From Methylococcaceae bacterium (GTDB lineage Bacteria; Pseudomonadota; Gammaproteobacteria; Methylococcales; Methylomonadaceae), in NCBI GenBank assembly GCA_021647585.1, contig JAKIUK010000048.1, positions 1-32,866 on the forward strand: a stretch of DNA of 32,866 bases. The letters run 5' to 3'. The notes beneath the pieces are model-generated. The model was not told the DNA's origin. It ran no database searches and saw only the letters and a list, made by a program, of their open reading frames with translations. Both the position numbers and the translations under genes were made by a program. This document shows positions 24,363 through 32,626 of this stretch, one piece after another (positions within the stretch are counted from its first letter, which is position 1; each line of letters starts with the position of its first letter).

Positions 24363-25508
24363 ATGTTGAATCAACAGGCAAAAGTATTGATAAGCGGACA
24401 GCAGAATATTCAACTGCAAGTACAGGAATACTCTCGTTTGGTTACTCATTTTGATATTCAGTATCATCAGATGATTGACTATCAAGGCAACCCTGTTGTC
24501 TCGCCCTTGCCAGCAATTGCTACTGATCGGGATCAGCTGATTCAACTTTATCAGGCCATGCTCAAAACCCGTTTGTTTGATAAAAAGGCAATTTCTCTAC
24601 AACGACGGGGCCAACTCGGTACTTATGCATCTTCATTAGGTCAGGAAGCTATTGGAGTGGCTATAGGTAGTATCATGAAAGATGAAGATGTGTTGTTCCC
24701 CGCATACCGTGAATATGCCGCACAATTTTTGCGTGGTGTAAAGATGAGTGAAATCTTGTTGTATTGGGGAGGCAATGAGCAGGGCATGAATTTTCAAGGA
24801 CCGCAGCGTGATTTTCCTATCTGTGTGCCAATTGCCAGTCAGGCACCTCATGCTGTTGGCGTAGCCTATGCCATGCAATTACGTGGTGAAAAAAGAGTGG
24901 CTGTTTGCGTTCTCGGTGATGGTGCGACTTCCAAAGGTGATTTTTATGAAGCGATCAATGCTGCCGGTACTTGGGACTTGCCTGTTGTATTCATTATTAA
25001 TAATAATCGATTAGCGATTTCTCTACCCCAGAATAAACAAACTCGGGCTCAGACTTTGGCGCAAAAAGCGATTGCCGCTGGGATCGCCGGTGAACAAGTT
25101 GATGGTAATGATGTGTTGGCATTGTATATCCGAATCGAACAGGCAATAGATAATGCACGCAGAGGAGCTGGGCCGACTGTGATCGAAGCACTTACATACA
25201 GGCTTTGCGATCATACCACAGCTGATGATGCCAGCCGTTACCGCAGCGAAAAAGAATTACAAGAAAACTGGCTTTATGAACCAATAAAAAGATTTAACCT
25301 TTATTTGACTCAAATGGGCTATTGGTCTGATAAAGATGAGGAAAAATTAATTACTCAATGTAAAGGTGAAGTAGAGAGTGCTGTGGATGAATATCTGCAT
25401 ACTCCCGACCAAGCTTCCGAAAGTATGTTCGATTATTTATACGCAACATTACCCAGTAGTATGGAGCAACAACGTGATGCAGTCATGGGTAAGGAGACAT
25501 TAAAATGA
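24363..25508 (+). CDS. bkdA1: Branched-chain 2-oxoacid dehydrogenase E1 alpha
   Basis: Thiamine-diphosphate subunit that decarboxylates the 2-oxoacid. The ThDP-binding motif runs from GDGATSKGDFYEA to INNN (186-216, counting from 24360). Other blocks are GTYASSLGQEAIGVAIG, FPAYREYAAQFLRG and the phospho-loop-like DDASRYRSEKE, which favour the branched-chain type over pyruvate dehydrogenase. Two adjacent ATGs at 24360 and 24363 follow AAGGAG; the second has the better spacing of five bases. The stop overlaps the E1 beta start as ATGA. Substrate specificity is inferred from the leucine dehydrogenase immediately upstream. Confidence 0.88.
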   Translation: MLNQQAKVLISGQQNIQLQVQEYSRLVTHFDIQYHQMIDYQGNPVVSPLPAIATDRDQLIQLYQAMLKTRLFDKKAISLQRRGQLGTYASSLGQEAIGVAIGSIMKDEDVLFPAYREYAAQFLRGVKMSEILLYWGGNEQGMNFQGPQRDFPICVPIASQAPHAVGVAYAMQLRGEKRVAVCVLGDGATSKGDFYEAINAAGTWDLPVVFIINNNRLAISLPQNKQTRAQTLAQKAIAAGIAGEQVDGNDVLALYIRIEQAIDNARRGAGPTVIEALTYRLCDHTTADDASRYRSEKELQENWLYEPIKRFNLYLTQMGYWSDKDEEKLITQCKGEVESAVDEYLHTPDQASESMFDYLYATLPSSMEQQRDAVMGKETLK

Positions 25509-26485
25509 CGGAAGTTACTCTGCTTGATGCGATCAATATGGGGCTATGTTGGGAAATGTCAGCAGATCCCAGTGTTGTTGTTCTTGGCGAGGATATCGGT
25601 CTCAATGGGGGGGTCTTTAGAGCAACGGATGGTTTGCAGGAAAAATTTGGTCAACAGAGAGTTATCGACACTCCTTTATCAGAAACCCTGATTGCAGGCA
25701 TGTCCATCGGCATGGCTGCTGAAGGGCTCAAACCGGTTGCAGAAATTCAGTTTATGGGTTTTATTTATTCAACTATCGACCAGATTATCAGTCATGCTAG
25801 TCGCTTGCGTAATAGAACCCGAGGACGTTTGAGTTGTCCTTTAGTATTGCGTGCACCTTTTGGTGGTGGCATACATGCACCTGAACACCATTCAGAGAGT
25901 ACAGAAGCTTTGTTTGCCCATATTCCCGGCCTGCGTGTCGTTATTCCATCTTCACCTGGCAGAGCTTATGGTTTGCTACTGGCGGCAATACGTGATCCTG
26001 ATCCAGTAATTTTTTTGGAACCGAAACGAATATACCGCTTGGTAAAACAGGATATTGAAGACAACGGCGAAGCCTTGCCTTTGGATGTTTGCTTTGTTCT
26101 ACGTGAAGGGAGCGATGTCACACTGGTTTCCTGGGGTGCTATGATTCATGAAACCATGACTGCGGCAGAGCAGTTGTCAGCATCGGGAATTAATGCAGAA
26201 GTGATTGACCTTGCTACCATCAAGCCTTTGGATATAAATACCATTCTGGAATCGGTTTCCAAGACCGGTCGCTGTGTAATTATTCATGAGGCAGCTAGAA
26301 CCTGTGGGGTAGGTGCGGAAATAGCTGCACAATTAGCAGAGCAGGGCTTGATGAGCTTGTTTGCACCGATTGAGCGGGTGACTGGTTACGATACGATTAT
26401 GCCTTTGTTCAATCTTGAGAAAGAGTATATGCCCAGTGTTGAGCGTATCATTGCTGCAGTCGAAAGGACCCTGGAGGATTTATGA
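25505..26485 (+). CDS. bkdA2: Branched-chain 2-oxoacid dehydrogenase E1 beta
   Basis: Partner of E1 alpha, forming the alpha2-beta2 decarboxylase. It has the transketolase pyrimidine-binding domain (VVVLGEDIGLNGGVFRATDG, PLSETLIAGMSIGMAAEGLKPVAEIQF), the active-site segment RAPFGGGIHAPEHHSES, and the C-terminal domain VTLVSWGAMIHETMTAAEQL...EVIDLATIKPLD. 326 residues, normal. It overlaps the genes on both sides by four bases (ATGA twice), so equal synthesis of the subunits is expected. Confidence 0.92.
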   Translation: MTEVTLLDAINMGLCWEMSADPSVVVLGEDIGLNGGVFRATDGLQEKFGQQRVIDTPLSETLIAGMSIGMAAEGLKPVAEIQFMGFIYSTIDQIISHASRLRNRTRGRLSCPLVLRAPFGGGIHAPEHHSESTEALFAHIPGLRVVIPSSPGRAYGLLLAAIRDPDPVIFLEPKRIYRLVKQDIEDNGEALPLDVCFVLREGSDVTLVSWGAMIHETMTAAEQLSASGINAEVIDLATIKPLDINTILESVSKTGRCVIIHEAARTCGVGAEIAAQLAEQGLMSLFAPIERVTGYDTIMPLFNLEKEYMPSVERIIAAVERTLEDL

Positions 26486-27591
26486 AATACTTTAATTTAC
26501 CAGATTTAGGAGAAGGCTTGCAGGAAGCTGAAATCATAGAATGGTTCGTAGGCATTGGCGATAAAGTGAAGCAGGATTATATTTTGCTTTCAGTCGAGAC
26601 GGCCAAAGCAATCGTTGACCTGCCTAGCCCGGAAGACGGCATTATTCAACAGGTCTATGGAGCGGCAGGCGATATTATTCAGGTTGGCGACCCACTGGTG
26701 GAGTTTGTCAGCAAAACAGAAGCAAAACATGATGCAGGCTCGGTAGTCGGCGAATTAAAAGTGGGTGATACCGTTGTGATTGAAAAGCCGATCTCCGTCG
26801 GACATCCTTCTTCTACCGGGTTTAAAGCGACACCTGCGGTCAGGGCACTGGCTACCCGATTAAGTATTGACTTGGCTATGGTAAAGCCCAGTGGTAAAAA
26901 CAATACCATTACTGCCGACGATATAAAAAGGGTTGCAAAACTGATCAAAGAATCTGGTGAAATGGTACCTTTAAAAGGCGCTCGCAGAACCATGGCATTG
27001 ACCATGAGTCAGGCTCATAGTGAGGTTGTACCCGTCACTATTAATGATGATGCGGATATTAATACCTGGGATAATAACGCTGATATTAGCATCCGGTTAA
27101 TTAGAGCTATAGCTACAGCCTGTAGAACTGAGCCAGCACTCAATGCCTGGTACGAAAACCATGCAGTCGCTCGAATCTTGCATGATAAAGTAGATCTTGG
27201 TATTGCAGTTGATACAGAGCAAGGTTTATTTGTACCGGTCCTTAATCATGTCGCAGAACGTGAAGCCAAGGACTTAAGAGAGGGTCTTAATGCAATTAAA
27301 CAAGCCGTTAAAACTCGTTCTATTCCTGCTGAAAAAATGCGCGGACATACCATTACTTTATCTAACTTTGGTACATATGCCGGACGTTATGCCAGTCCTG
27401 TTGTCATACCGCCCACAGTAGCCATCATTGGCGCTGGCAAAATCCGAGGGCAAGTGGTGATGGTCAATGAACAGCTTGAGTCACATAAAATTTTGCCTTT
27501 ATCACTCACCTTTGATCATCGCGCGGTAACAGGGGGAGAAGCGGCAAGATTTCTGGCAGCCTTGCTGAAAGACCTTGAGTTACCCGAATAG
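26482..27591 (+). CDS. bkdB: Branched-chain 2-oxoacid dehydrogenase E2 (dihydrolipoyl acyltransferase)
   Basis: Transfers the acyl group from lipoate to CoA and forms the core of the complex. There is one lipoyl domain (residues 1-78) with the lipoyl lysine K42 in SVETAKAIVDLPSP, a peripheral-subunit-binding domain (about 112-150, KATPAVRALATRLSIDL), and the catalytic acyltransferase domain to residue 369. The active-site motif reads FDHRAVTGGEAARF: H346 is present, but threonine occupies the place of the aspartate in the usual HxxxDG. This variant probably marks a subfamily rather than loss of activity, since the rest of the domain is intact. E3 must come from another locus. Confidence 0.92.
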   Translation: MKYFNLPDLGEGLQEAEIIEWFVGIGDKVKQDYILLSVETAKAIVDLPSPEDGIIQQVYGAAGDIIQVGDPLVEFVSKTEAKHDAGSVVGELKVGDTVVIEKPISVGHPSSTGFKATPAVRALATRLSIDLAMVKPSGKNNTITADDIKRVAKLIKESGEMVPLKGARRTMALTMSQAHSEVVPVTINDDADINTWDNNADISIRLIRAIATACRTEPALNAWYENHAVARILHDKVDLGIAVDTEQGLFVPVLNHVAEREAKDLREGLNAIKQAVKTRSIPAEKMRGHTITLSNFGTYAGRYASPVVIPPTVAIIGAGKIRGQVVMVNEQLESHKILPLSLTFDHRAVTGGEAARFLAALLKDLELPE

Positions 27592-27599
27592 GAATGAGT

Positions 27600-28109
27600 A
27601 TGGATACCCAGAGTTTTAGCAAAGACGATTTTTTTCAAAAATACATGCCGGGCGATGTGTGTTTTGGATGTGGCCATAGTAATACGGCTGGTTTACAAAT
27701 TAAAAGTTACTGGCAAGGTGATGATTGTGTTTGTATTTGGCAACCGGAAATAAAACATCAAGGCTGGCCAGGCATAACCTGCGGCGGCATTATTGCAACG
27801 CTGATTGATTGTCACTGTATGGCTTCTGCTATGGCTACTGCAATCCGTAATGAAAACCGGCCGCTAGGCTCAAAACCGGAATATCGTTTTGCTACAGGGA
27901 CTCTGCATATCAAGTATTTAAAACCTACACCCATTGCCTCGCCCTTGACTCTAAAGGCTAAAGTAACTCAAATAAAAAATAAACGTATTTACACATTACA
28001 CTGTGATGTGTCTGCAGAAAAGCAGAAAACCGTGGAAGCGGAAGTGATTGCTTTCTTGGTGTACAGCAGTGACCAGGAACATCCAGAGGGTACAGAGTTT
28101 AGTGCCTGA
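27600..28109 (+). CDS. PaaI-like hotdog-fold thioesterase
   Basis: Small acyl-CoA thioesterase-type protein. CFGCGHSNTAGLQI near the N-terminus carries a cysteine pair typical of one PaaI subgroup, followed by the hotdog helix segment GWPGITCGGIIATLIDCHCM and the strands FATGTLHIKYLKPTPIASPLTL. It begins nine bases after the E2 stop. TAGGA gives six-base spacing to the ATG at 27600, so this is preferred to the ATG at 27594. As last gene of the branched-chain operon it may relieve accumulation of acyl-CoA intermediates; that role is inference. Confidence 0.85.
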   Translation: MDTQSFSKDDFFQKYMPGDVCFGCGHSNTAGLQIKSYWQGDDCVCIWQPEIKHQGWPGITCGGIIATLIDCHCMASAMATAIRNENRPLGSKPEYRFATGTLHIKYLKPTPIASPLTLKAKVTQIKNKRIYTLHCDVSAEKQKTVEAEVIAFLVYSSDQEHPEGTEFSA

Positions 28110-28290
28110 AATAAAACTTGGGGTGTAGCAGTCCTTAATAGTGACTATATGTGTAATGGAAATGGAACTTTAGTCATCACAAATGGAAGAACTGAAATTT
28201 ACGTGAACTTGAGTGTTATAAAAGAGATGAAAGTTGTATGACACTTTATTTGAAGTAGTTATTGTTCCTCTATATGATACTAATACAGGG

Positions 28291-28339
28291 CTATTGCTAG
28301 TACTCTGTCAATACAACAATGACAGAGTACTAGCAATAG
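28291..28339. repeat. Perfect 20-bp inverted repeat
   Basis: The left arm CTATTGCTAGTACTCTGTCA (28291-28310) and its exact complement (28320-28339) enclose a nine-base loop. It lies 180 bp after the thioesterase gene and 43 bp before the next start. There is no T-tract, so it is not a classical intrinsic terminator on either strand. It could be a processed-RNA hairpin, a protein-binding site, or the remains of an element. Confidence 0.75.
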
Positions 28340-28381
28340 GTTACTGGTCATAATTTTAATATTAGTTCCAAATTAAACAGC

Positions 28382-28798
28382 ATGATTGAAATAATAAATT
28401 ATAAAACTTTGTTGCAAGTTGGGAGACAACAAAATGACCCGCAACGGTTTCTTTTTGTTTTTCTGCAAGTATCACTAGCAGATGACCATAATGATGAGGA
28501 TAAGCAACGTTTTCATTCTGGACAAGGCGGTGAGTTAAAAGCCATTATGTGTGTCGATAAAAATTTAACAGAATTGACTAACTTTGCTGATTTGGTAACA
28601 GAATCAAAACAGATGGAGCAAGACTGGAGTATGGTTTTAGTCGCTTGCCTTTCTGGTATGAATGGTATACCACCAACGTCTGATGAAGCGGAACAACCTT
28701 TAAAAATGATGGTGCAGTCAGTACAAAATGGTGGAGACTTATCGAAATACCTGGCTTTTGATAAGCAGGGTGTTTTGTTACATTTGCATAGAGATTGA
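28382..28798 (+). CDS. Conserved small protein of unknown function (mis-called ribonucleotide reductase alpha family)
   Basis: A 138-residue soluble protein. I recognise the pattern of a conserved proteobacterial family that databases often label 'ribonucleotide reductase subunit alpha' without basis: an N-terminal QVGRQQNDPQRFLFVFLQV, then FHSGQGGELKAIMCVDKN, a QDWSMVLVACLSGMNGIPPTSDEAE block, and a C-terminal YLAFDKQGVLLHL. No catalytic motif, signal peptide or membrane segment is visible. It is a single gene with no clear Shine-Dalgarno, bounded by the perfect inverted repeat upstream and gene-free DNA downstream. Confidence 0.72.
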   Translation: MIEIINYKTLLQVGRQQNDPQRFLFVFLQVSLADDHNDEDKQRFHSGQGGELKAIMCVDKNLTELTNFADLVTESKQMEQDWSMVLVACLSGMNGIPPTSDEAEQPLKMMVQSVQNGGDLSKYLAFDKQGVLLHLHRD

Positions 28799-29244
28799 GG
28801 GTAGAGCGTTTAATAATGTCTAGAAGATTGATGCAGAATTTATTATTTTACAATGAGGAAAATTTGCGTTTTACATCGAACGATTAAACTTTTCGCAGTT
28901 TAATTATTTTGTTATATGCCTCCTGCAAAGGCAACAGTGGAAAAGAAATTCATTGTTGAAAGAGCGGAAGTTGAGTGTTGTGAATCAAGACTTTATGTGG
29001 AAAACATAAGCTTGTGAAAAAGCAAAAGTGAGTCTTGGTGTTTGCCAAGGTGAGTACGGAGAAAGTAAGCACGTCGGAATGCCAAAGGAATTAGAAAGAG
29101 CAAAAGCCAAATTCTGAGGTTAGCGAAATTGAGTGCTGAAAAAGGAAGCTCAAACGACTGTCACGCAATCGAAAAAGCGAAGAGCAAGAGAATAGAAGAA
29201 ATAGAAGTAGGTGTTTATCTATTAACCGAACTATTTGGGTTAGA
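28799..29244. other. Gene-free purine-rich stretch
   Basis: About 445 bp with no open frame of credible length. An ATTAAAC...GTTTAAT hairpin (28883-28904) may act downstream of the previous gene. From about 28935 to 29215 the plus strand is notably rich in A and G, with recurring GAAAAAGC and GAGTGYTG-like words and small hairpins such as CTTGG...CCAAG near 29034-29049. It could be decayed repeat DNA. I see no RNA gene that I recognise. Confidence 0.4.
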
Positions 29245-29895
29245 TTAATTTAAAGAAGATAACCTAACTGCTAGTTTTTTGGACCATTCTGAAGATAGCT
29301 CAGGAATAAGGACAGCTGTTTCCATAACAGATCTTGATACCTGATGATTTTTATCAAAATAGGCTCTAAATAAGGATTTAACGCTCACCTTAAATTTACC
29401 TTCCTTTATCCGCTCTACTTTACTTCCCTTTTCAATAAAACCTTCTTCTATCACCCTAAGATAAGCGCCTGTTGCAAAATTTTCAATGAATAAACGAGGC
29501 ATATTCTTATTCTTGACAGCAATACCCAGTTTAAAACAAGGGACTCTTGGTTGAGTAATTTCTAAAATACATTGCCCTATACTTAAATGGTCACCAATAT
29601 GTAAAGTAGACTCATCAAACCCTGATATGGTTAGATTTTCTCCAAAAACACCTGGCTTTAATTCTGAATTCTTCAGCTTATTTCGCCAATAGGGATAATG
29701 ATCTGATGAGAAAGCATAAACAGCCTTATGTTCACCACCATGATTTTTCAAATCAGCTTGTAGGTCATTTTTTAAATTATCTTTAGTTACAAAAATAGGC
29801 CCATCAACTGGTTTCTTAAAAATCCCTGTAGATATTGTTCTTCCCTGATATTCAATCTCAGTAGGAAGAGAGATATTTATTGACAAAAGATTCAT
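29245..29895 (-). CDS. MOSC-domain protein (YiiM-like)
   Basis: MOSC proteins handle sulfurated molybdenum cofactor or reduce N-hydroxylated compounds. Seen here are DLKNHGGEHKAVYAFSSDHY, PGVFGENLTISGFDESTLHIGD and the cofactor-binding cysteine C120 in QPRVPCFKLGI, then a C-terminal domain as in E. coli YiiM (about 220 residues; here 216). The ATG at 29895 gives the expected start MNLLSINIS; a GTG at 29922 would add nine basic residues. It is a single gene on the minus strand without an obvious partner. Confidence 0.9.
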   Translation of the reverse strand: MNLLSINISLPTEIEYQGRTISTGIFKKPVDGPIFVTKDNLKNDLQADLKNHGGEHKAVYAFSSDHYPYWRNKLKNSELKPGVFGENLTISGFDESTLHIGDHLSIGQCILEITQPRVPCFKLGIAVKNKNMPRLFIENFATGAYLRVIEEGFIEKGSKVERIKEGKFKVSVKSLFRAYFDKNHQVSRSVMETAVLIPELSSEWSKKLAVRLSSLN

Positions 29896-29998
29896 ATATT
29901 TTCTCGCTTTTTTTCGATTCACAGAATTAATCGCTATAGATTGAAATTTTTCAATTTATCAACTAAGCAATAAATAACTTCTTCCAATAACAGTAGGC

Positions 29999-30313
29999 TT
30001 ATTTAATTTGCCCAAGTTGCTTCATCAGACTGAGATCATCAGTAACACACCAGTGTTCAATCATTTTACCATTAGCTATACGTTCAAACTGCATTTGGTA
30101 AACCTTAATTTTTTTACCTGTCGGTAAAACACCAAAAAAGTCACCCGTATGCGTTCCCGTTATGATGACATAAGCTGCAACATAATCATCCGTGACAATT
30201 ACTTTCTCAATAATATACTTTAAATCAGGAAAACCTTTTCGGATTTCTAAAATAATAGGCTTGAGTCCATCTGGCCCAGGTTTTAGTTTTTCAAAACCAG
30301 GGTTGTGATTCAA
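29999..30313 (-). pseudogene. SnoaL-like (ester cyclase) protein, 5'-truncated
   Basis: The sequence matches the C-terminal three quarters of SnoaL-like NTF2-fold proteins: HNPGFEKLKPGPDGLK, FPDLKYIIEKVIVTDDYVAA, GTHTGDFFGVLPTGKKI and FERIANGKMIEHW. The family normally has another 30-40 residues before the HNP motif. Here the frame is closed by a stop just before that point, and only a TTG could serve as start. The 5' end has probably been lost by rearrangement, and the DNA beyond it (30314-30820) carries no recognisable gene. Confidence 0.6.
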
Positions 30314-30820
30314 AAATTAGTTACTTATGGTTTAAATACCCACGGAGGATTGTGCAGACCGGCTGCTTTCTAGAAGCAATAAGTAGCTGTTTTTTGCGAA
30401 TAGCAAAAAAAGTGTTCTTATAGCCGTCTGAGTAGAAACAGTTGATCGAATATTTTCAGTTAATACGATTACTTCTATTTCTGGTATATTGATTGTGCAT
30501 TGCAATTGGCCTTCAAGAATAACGATCTTCCCCCCATACACCCTCTTTAGTTTGATGAGCATTTGGTACACCTTCAGATATACTCAACTCGTCAAATTCA
30601 GGTGTTTTGTTATAAGCTTTTACATTTTTGGAAGTGCTTTCATATTTCCTCTACCTTATTATACTGTTTCTAATATTTATCAAACTTCAACTTACGGTGC
30701 CATTTCGACCATCAGGAAAAATCTTGAATCTAAGCCCATTTATGAGCAACAATGACTTCTCCGGCTGGTTGGGAATGACAATCCATTTAAAGTTTAACCA
30801 GCAGTTTATCAATAGGTATG
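30314..30820. other. Gene-free stretch with an 8-bp hairpin
   Basis: Roughly 500 bp between two broken genes. Open frames exist on both strands but none shows a familiar fold or a ribosome binding site. TTTTTTGC-GAATA-GCAAAAAA (30390-30410) is a perfect hairpin of low GC content. The region looks like unconstrained DNA left after deletions. Confidence 0.4.
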
Positions 30821-31229
30821 TTATTTAATTATAGTCAAATGGCCGGCTGGAATAACTCCATCGGAACGACCTTTAAGATAGACATACAGGTCGTCAATAC
30901 CATCGACAACAGTTTTGTTATTCCCAAACAAAATCATGATCCACGATCATCGATGAGAGCCCGGCGAAAATTTTCTTTAGTTATATTTTTCATGCTGATA
31001 AGTAAATTCGGATTGCTTATATTACCTTCTCCAGCAGAGCCATGACATGTACCGCAAGCCTCCTTTCTATAAATATCCCAGCCGTTGAAAACAGCCTTAT
31101 CGACACGTTTCCTTCGGCTTTATATTCTTTATCTTCATATTTTTTGAACTTATATCCTTTGGAGGGTTCTGCAAACACTGTCTGGTTAAGGGATAAAGCA
31201 AATCTACAGGACATAACACCGACTAACAC
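30821..31229 (-). pseudogene. c-type cytochrome (PQQ-alcohol-dehydrogenase-linked type), two frameshifts
   Basis: Reading across three frames restores a single-heme secreted cytochrome c. The first segment is a signal-like N-terminus (LVGVMSCRFALSLNQTVFA) and SKGYKFKKYEDKEYKAEGNV. The second is DKAVFNGWDIYRKEACGTCH (heme site CGTCH, 31042-31056) on through LIDDRGS. The third is ILFGNNKTVVDGIDDLYVYL followed by KGRSDGVIPAGH. The first shift is at 31103-31106, where GTGT looks like a two-base duplication; the second is near 30935-30940, consistent with a one-base loss. The YLKGRSDG-IPAG ending is typical of cytochromes working with PQQ alcohol dehydrogenases. It starts 16 bp after the CDGSH gene. 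Sequencing error is an alternative explanation. Confidence 0.75.
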
Positions 31230-31245
31230 AATTTTAACTTTCTTA

Positions 31246-31524
31246 TTATCCTATTCCTGGCCCCTCCTTACCGATCTGTTCGTTAGTAAACTGCTTGTGT
31301 GTACCGTCACAATAAGGAGCATTTGCAGTATGTTTACAAGCACACAAAAATGCCTCACCGTCTTTTTCTGCTTTAAATGCCAACGGACTAAAGGACGTTC
31401 CTTTATGTGAACCATCGCAATATGGTTGCGTGTTCGAACGACCACATACACAAAAATGATATTCTTTACCTTTAATCAATACTACTTTTTTTGGTTTATT
31501 ATCTGCAATGATTGGATTATTCAT
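31246..31524 (-). CDS. Double CDGSH-type iron-sulfur protein
   Basis: A 92-residue protein with two complete CDGSH [2Fe-2S] sites, each with three cysteines and one histidine. The first is HFCVCGRSNTQPYCDGSHKG (C25, C27, C36, H40); the second is LCACKHTANAPYCDGTHK (C61, C63, C72, H76). Such single-chain double-motif proteins are typical of bacteria and probably act in electron transfer or cluster handling in the cytoplasm. No signal peptide. It is followed 16 bp later by the broken cytochrome gene in the same direction, so the pair may once have formed an electron-transfer operon. Confidence 0.92.
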   Translation of the reverse strand: MNNPIIADNKPKKVVLIKGKEYHFCVCGRSNTQPYCDGSHKGTSFSPLAFKAEKDGEAFLCACKHTANAPYCDGTHKQFTNEQIGKEGPGIG

Positions 31525-31681
31525 AGTTTGTCCTTGTATTTAGAAAATGTTTCATTTTATTGTGGTTAGTTGGTAATCTCATTACCAAATTATGATCAAG
31601 AATTTGAGAAAAGATTTATTGTTATAGACAACTGTTTTAATCTCTAATTTTTTCAATACGATACATCCCACTCAGGAAATA

Positions 31682-32314
31682 TTATAATTTAGGGTATGTC
31701 CGGTTTGATTTTCCATCCTTGATATCAAATGAGCACATAAAGACACCATCTCTATCATAATAATCATATTGAATCACAACATTACGCTCTAATAAATCTT
31801 CCACCATAGTGCTGTCGTTACATATCGTATTTGAGGCTGAAGCTATTCCTGCTTTAGTTAGCATCATTGCATGATCGTGATTTTTATGAATCGGCATTTC
31901 TGCCTTGTAAACTATAGTCTTACCTTTGTGCGTAACATCTATAATCTTAACGTTGTTTGCAAACTTGAAAGGTAAAAATGCTTTAGTTGCATCAGAAACA
32001 TAGGCTGCAATATTTTCAGGGGCAAACCCATCTACACTAAAATTTAACAGGGACAACACGACTTCCTTTTTTACATGACTAATAACACCATCTCGCATAG
32101 TGTTGTATGACCCCATAACCTCATCGTTAATATACTCGAAAGATACCGGGCCATCCTTCTTTATATGTGTATGAGTACTTTGATTAACACCTTTATCAGC
32201 ATATGTTGAAGCAATATTACATGTATTTGGTGTACCATTTGTCGTAGCATTAACAATGCTAGAAGTAAAAATAGCAAGCAATAGGGTCACCGAACTTAAA
32301 ATGATGTGTTTCAT
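31682..32314 (-). CDS. Secreted protein of unknown function
   Basis: A 210-residue protein with a clear signal peptide (MKHIILSSVTLLLAIFTSSI, cleavage probably after VNA at residue 23). The mature part has three cysteines (C32, C165, C194), two of them in a C-terminal pattern (SNTICNDSTMVEDLLERNVV, then IQYDYYDRDGVFMCSFDI). That pattern recurs in several families of small periplasmic proteins and suggests a disulfide-stabilised fold. AGAGG lies eight bases before the ATG. I cannot name the family. It follows the broken small secreted gene by 73 bp on the same strand and probably shares its promoter. Confidence 0.7.
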   Translation of the reverse strand: MKHIILSSVTLLLAIFTSSIVNATTNGTPNTCNIASTYADKGVNQSTHTHIKKDGPVSFEYINDEVMGSYNTMRDGVISHVKKEVVLSLLNFSVDGFAPENIAAYVSDATKAFLPFKFANNVKIIDVTHKGKTIVYKAEMPIHKNHDHAMMLTKAGIASASNTICNDSTMVEDLLERNVVIQYDYYDRDGVFMCSFDIKDGKSNRTYPKL

Positions 32315-32387
32315 AATGTCATCCTCTTAATGTATGTATTCAGTCCAAAATTAGAAGCGATAAATTACAAGGGTATAAGCAATACAA

Positions 32388-32606
32388 TCAGTTTGACTTG
32401 CAGGTATTATTTCCAGCGAGTTGAATGAGGTTGGGTCCTTTTAGTTCCCATAGTTTTTTTAAAGTATCAGGTGCTTTATCAATCATCATTTCAAATTTAT
32501 GTTACTTTGCCTCAACCAGAGATACTCCAAACAAAAACATCAAAAGACAGGCTGTTTTGTGAATCCTTAGCTTATTTTTATTATTTGTTGCTTCTTTAAA
32601 TTTCAT
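32388..32606 (-). pseudogene. Small secreted protein gene with an in-frame stop
   Basis: From the ATG at 32606, with AGGAG seven bases upstream, the frame encodes MKFKEATNNKNKLRIHKTAC and a signal-peptide-like LLMFLFGVSLVEAK, then TAA at 32502-32504. The same frame continues without further stops as HKFEMMIDKAPDTLKKLWEL and KGPNLIQLAGNNTCKSN to a TGA at 32388. A single CAA-to-TAA change would explain it, giving an original secreted protein of about 72 residues. Alternatively the peptide of 34 residues is the product. It lies upstream of the 210-residue secreted protein gene in the same direction. Confidence 0.5.
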
Positions 32607-32626
32607 TCAAATACTCCTATTTGCTT

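Noticed and set aside
28905..28922. GTTATATGCC after an inverted repeat, resembling an integron attC end
   Set aside because: No matching CTAAC-type left core, no cassette array and no integrase; the resemblance covers too few bases.
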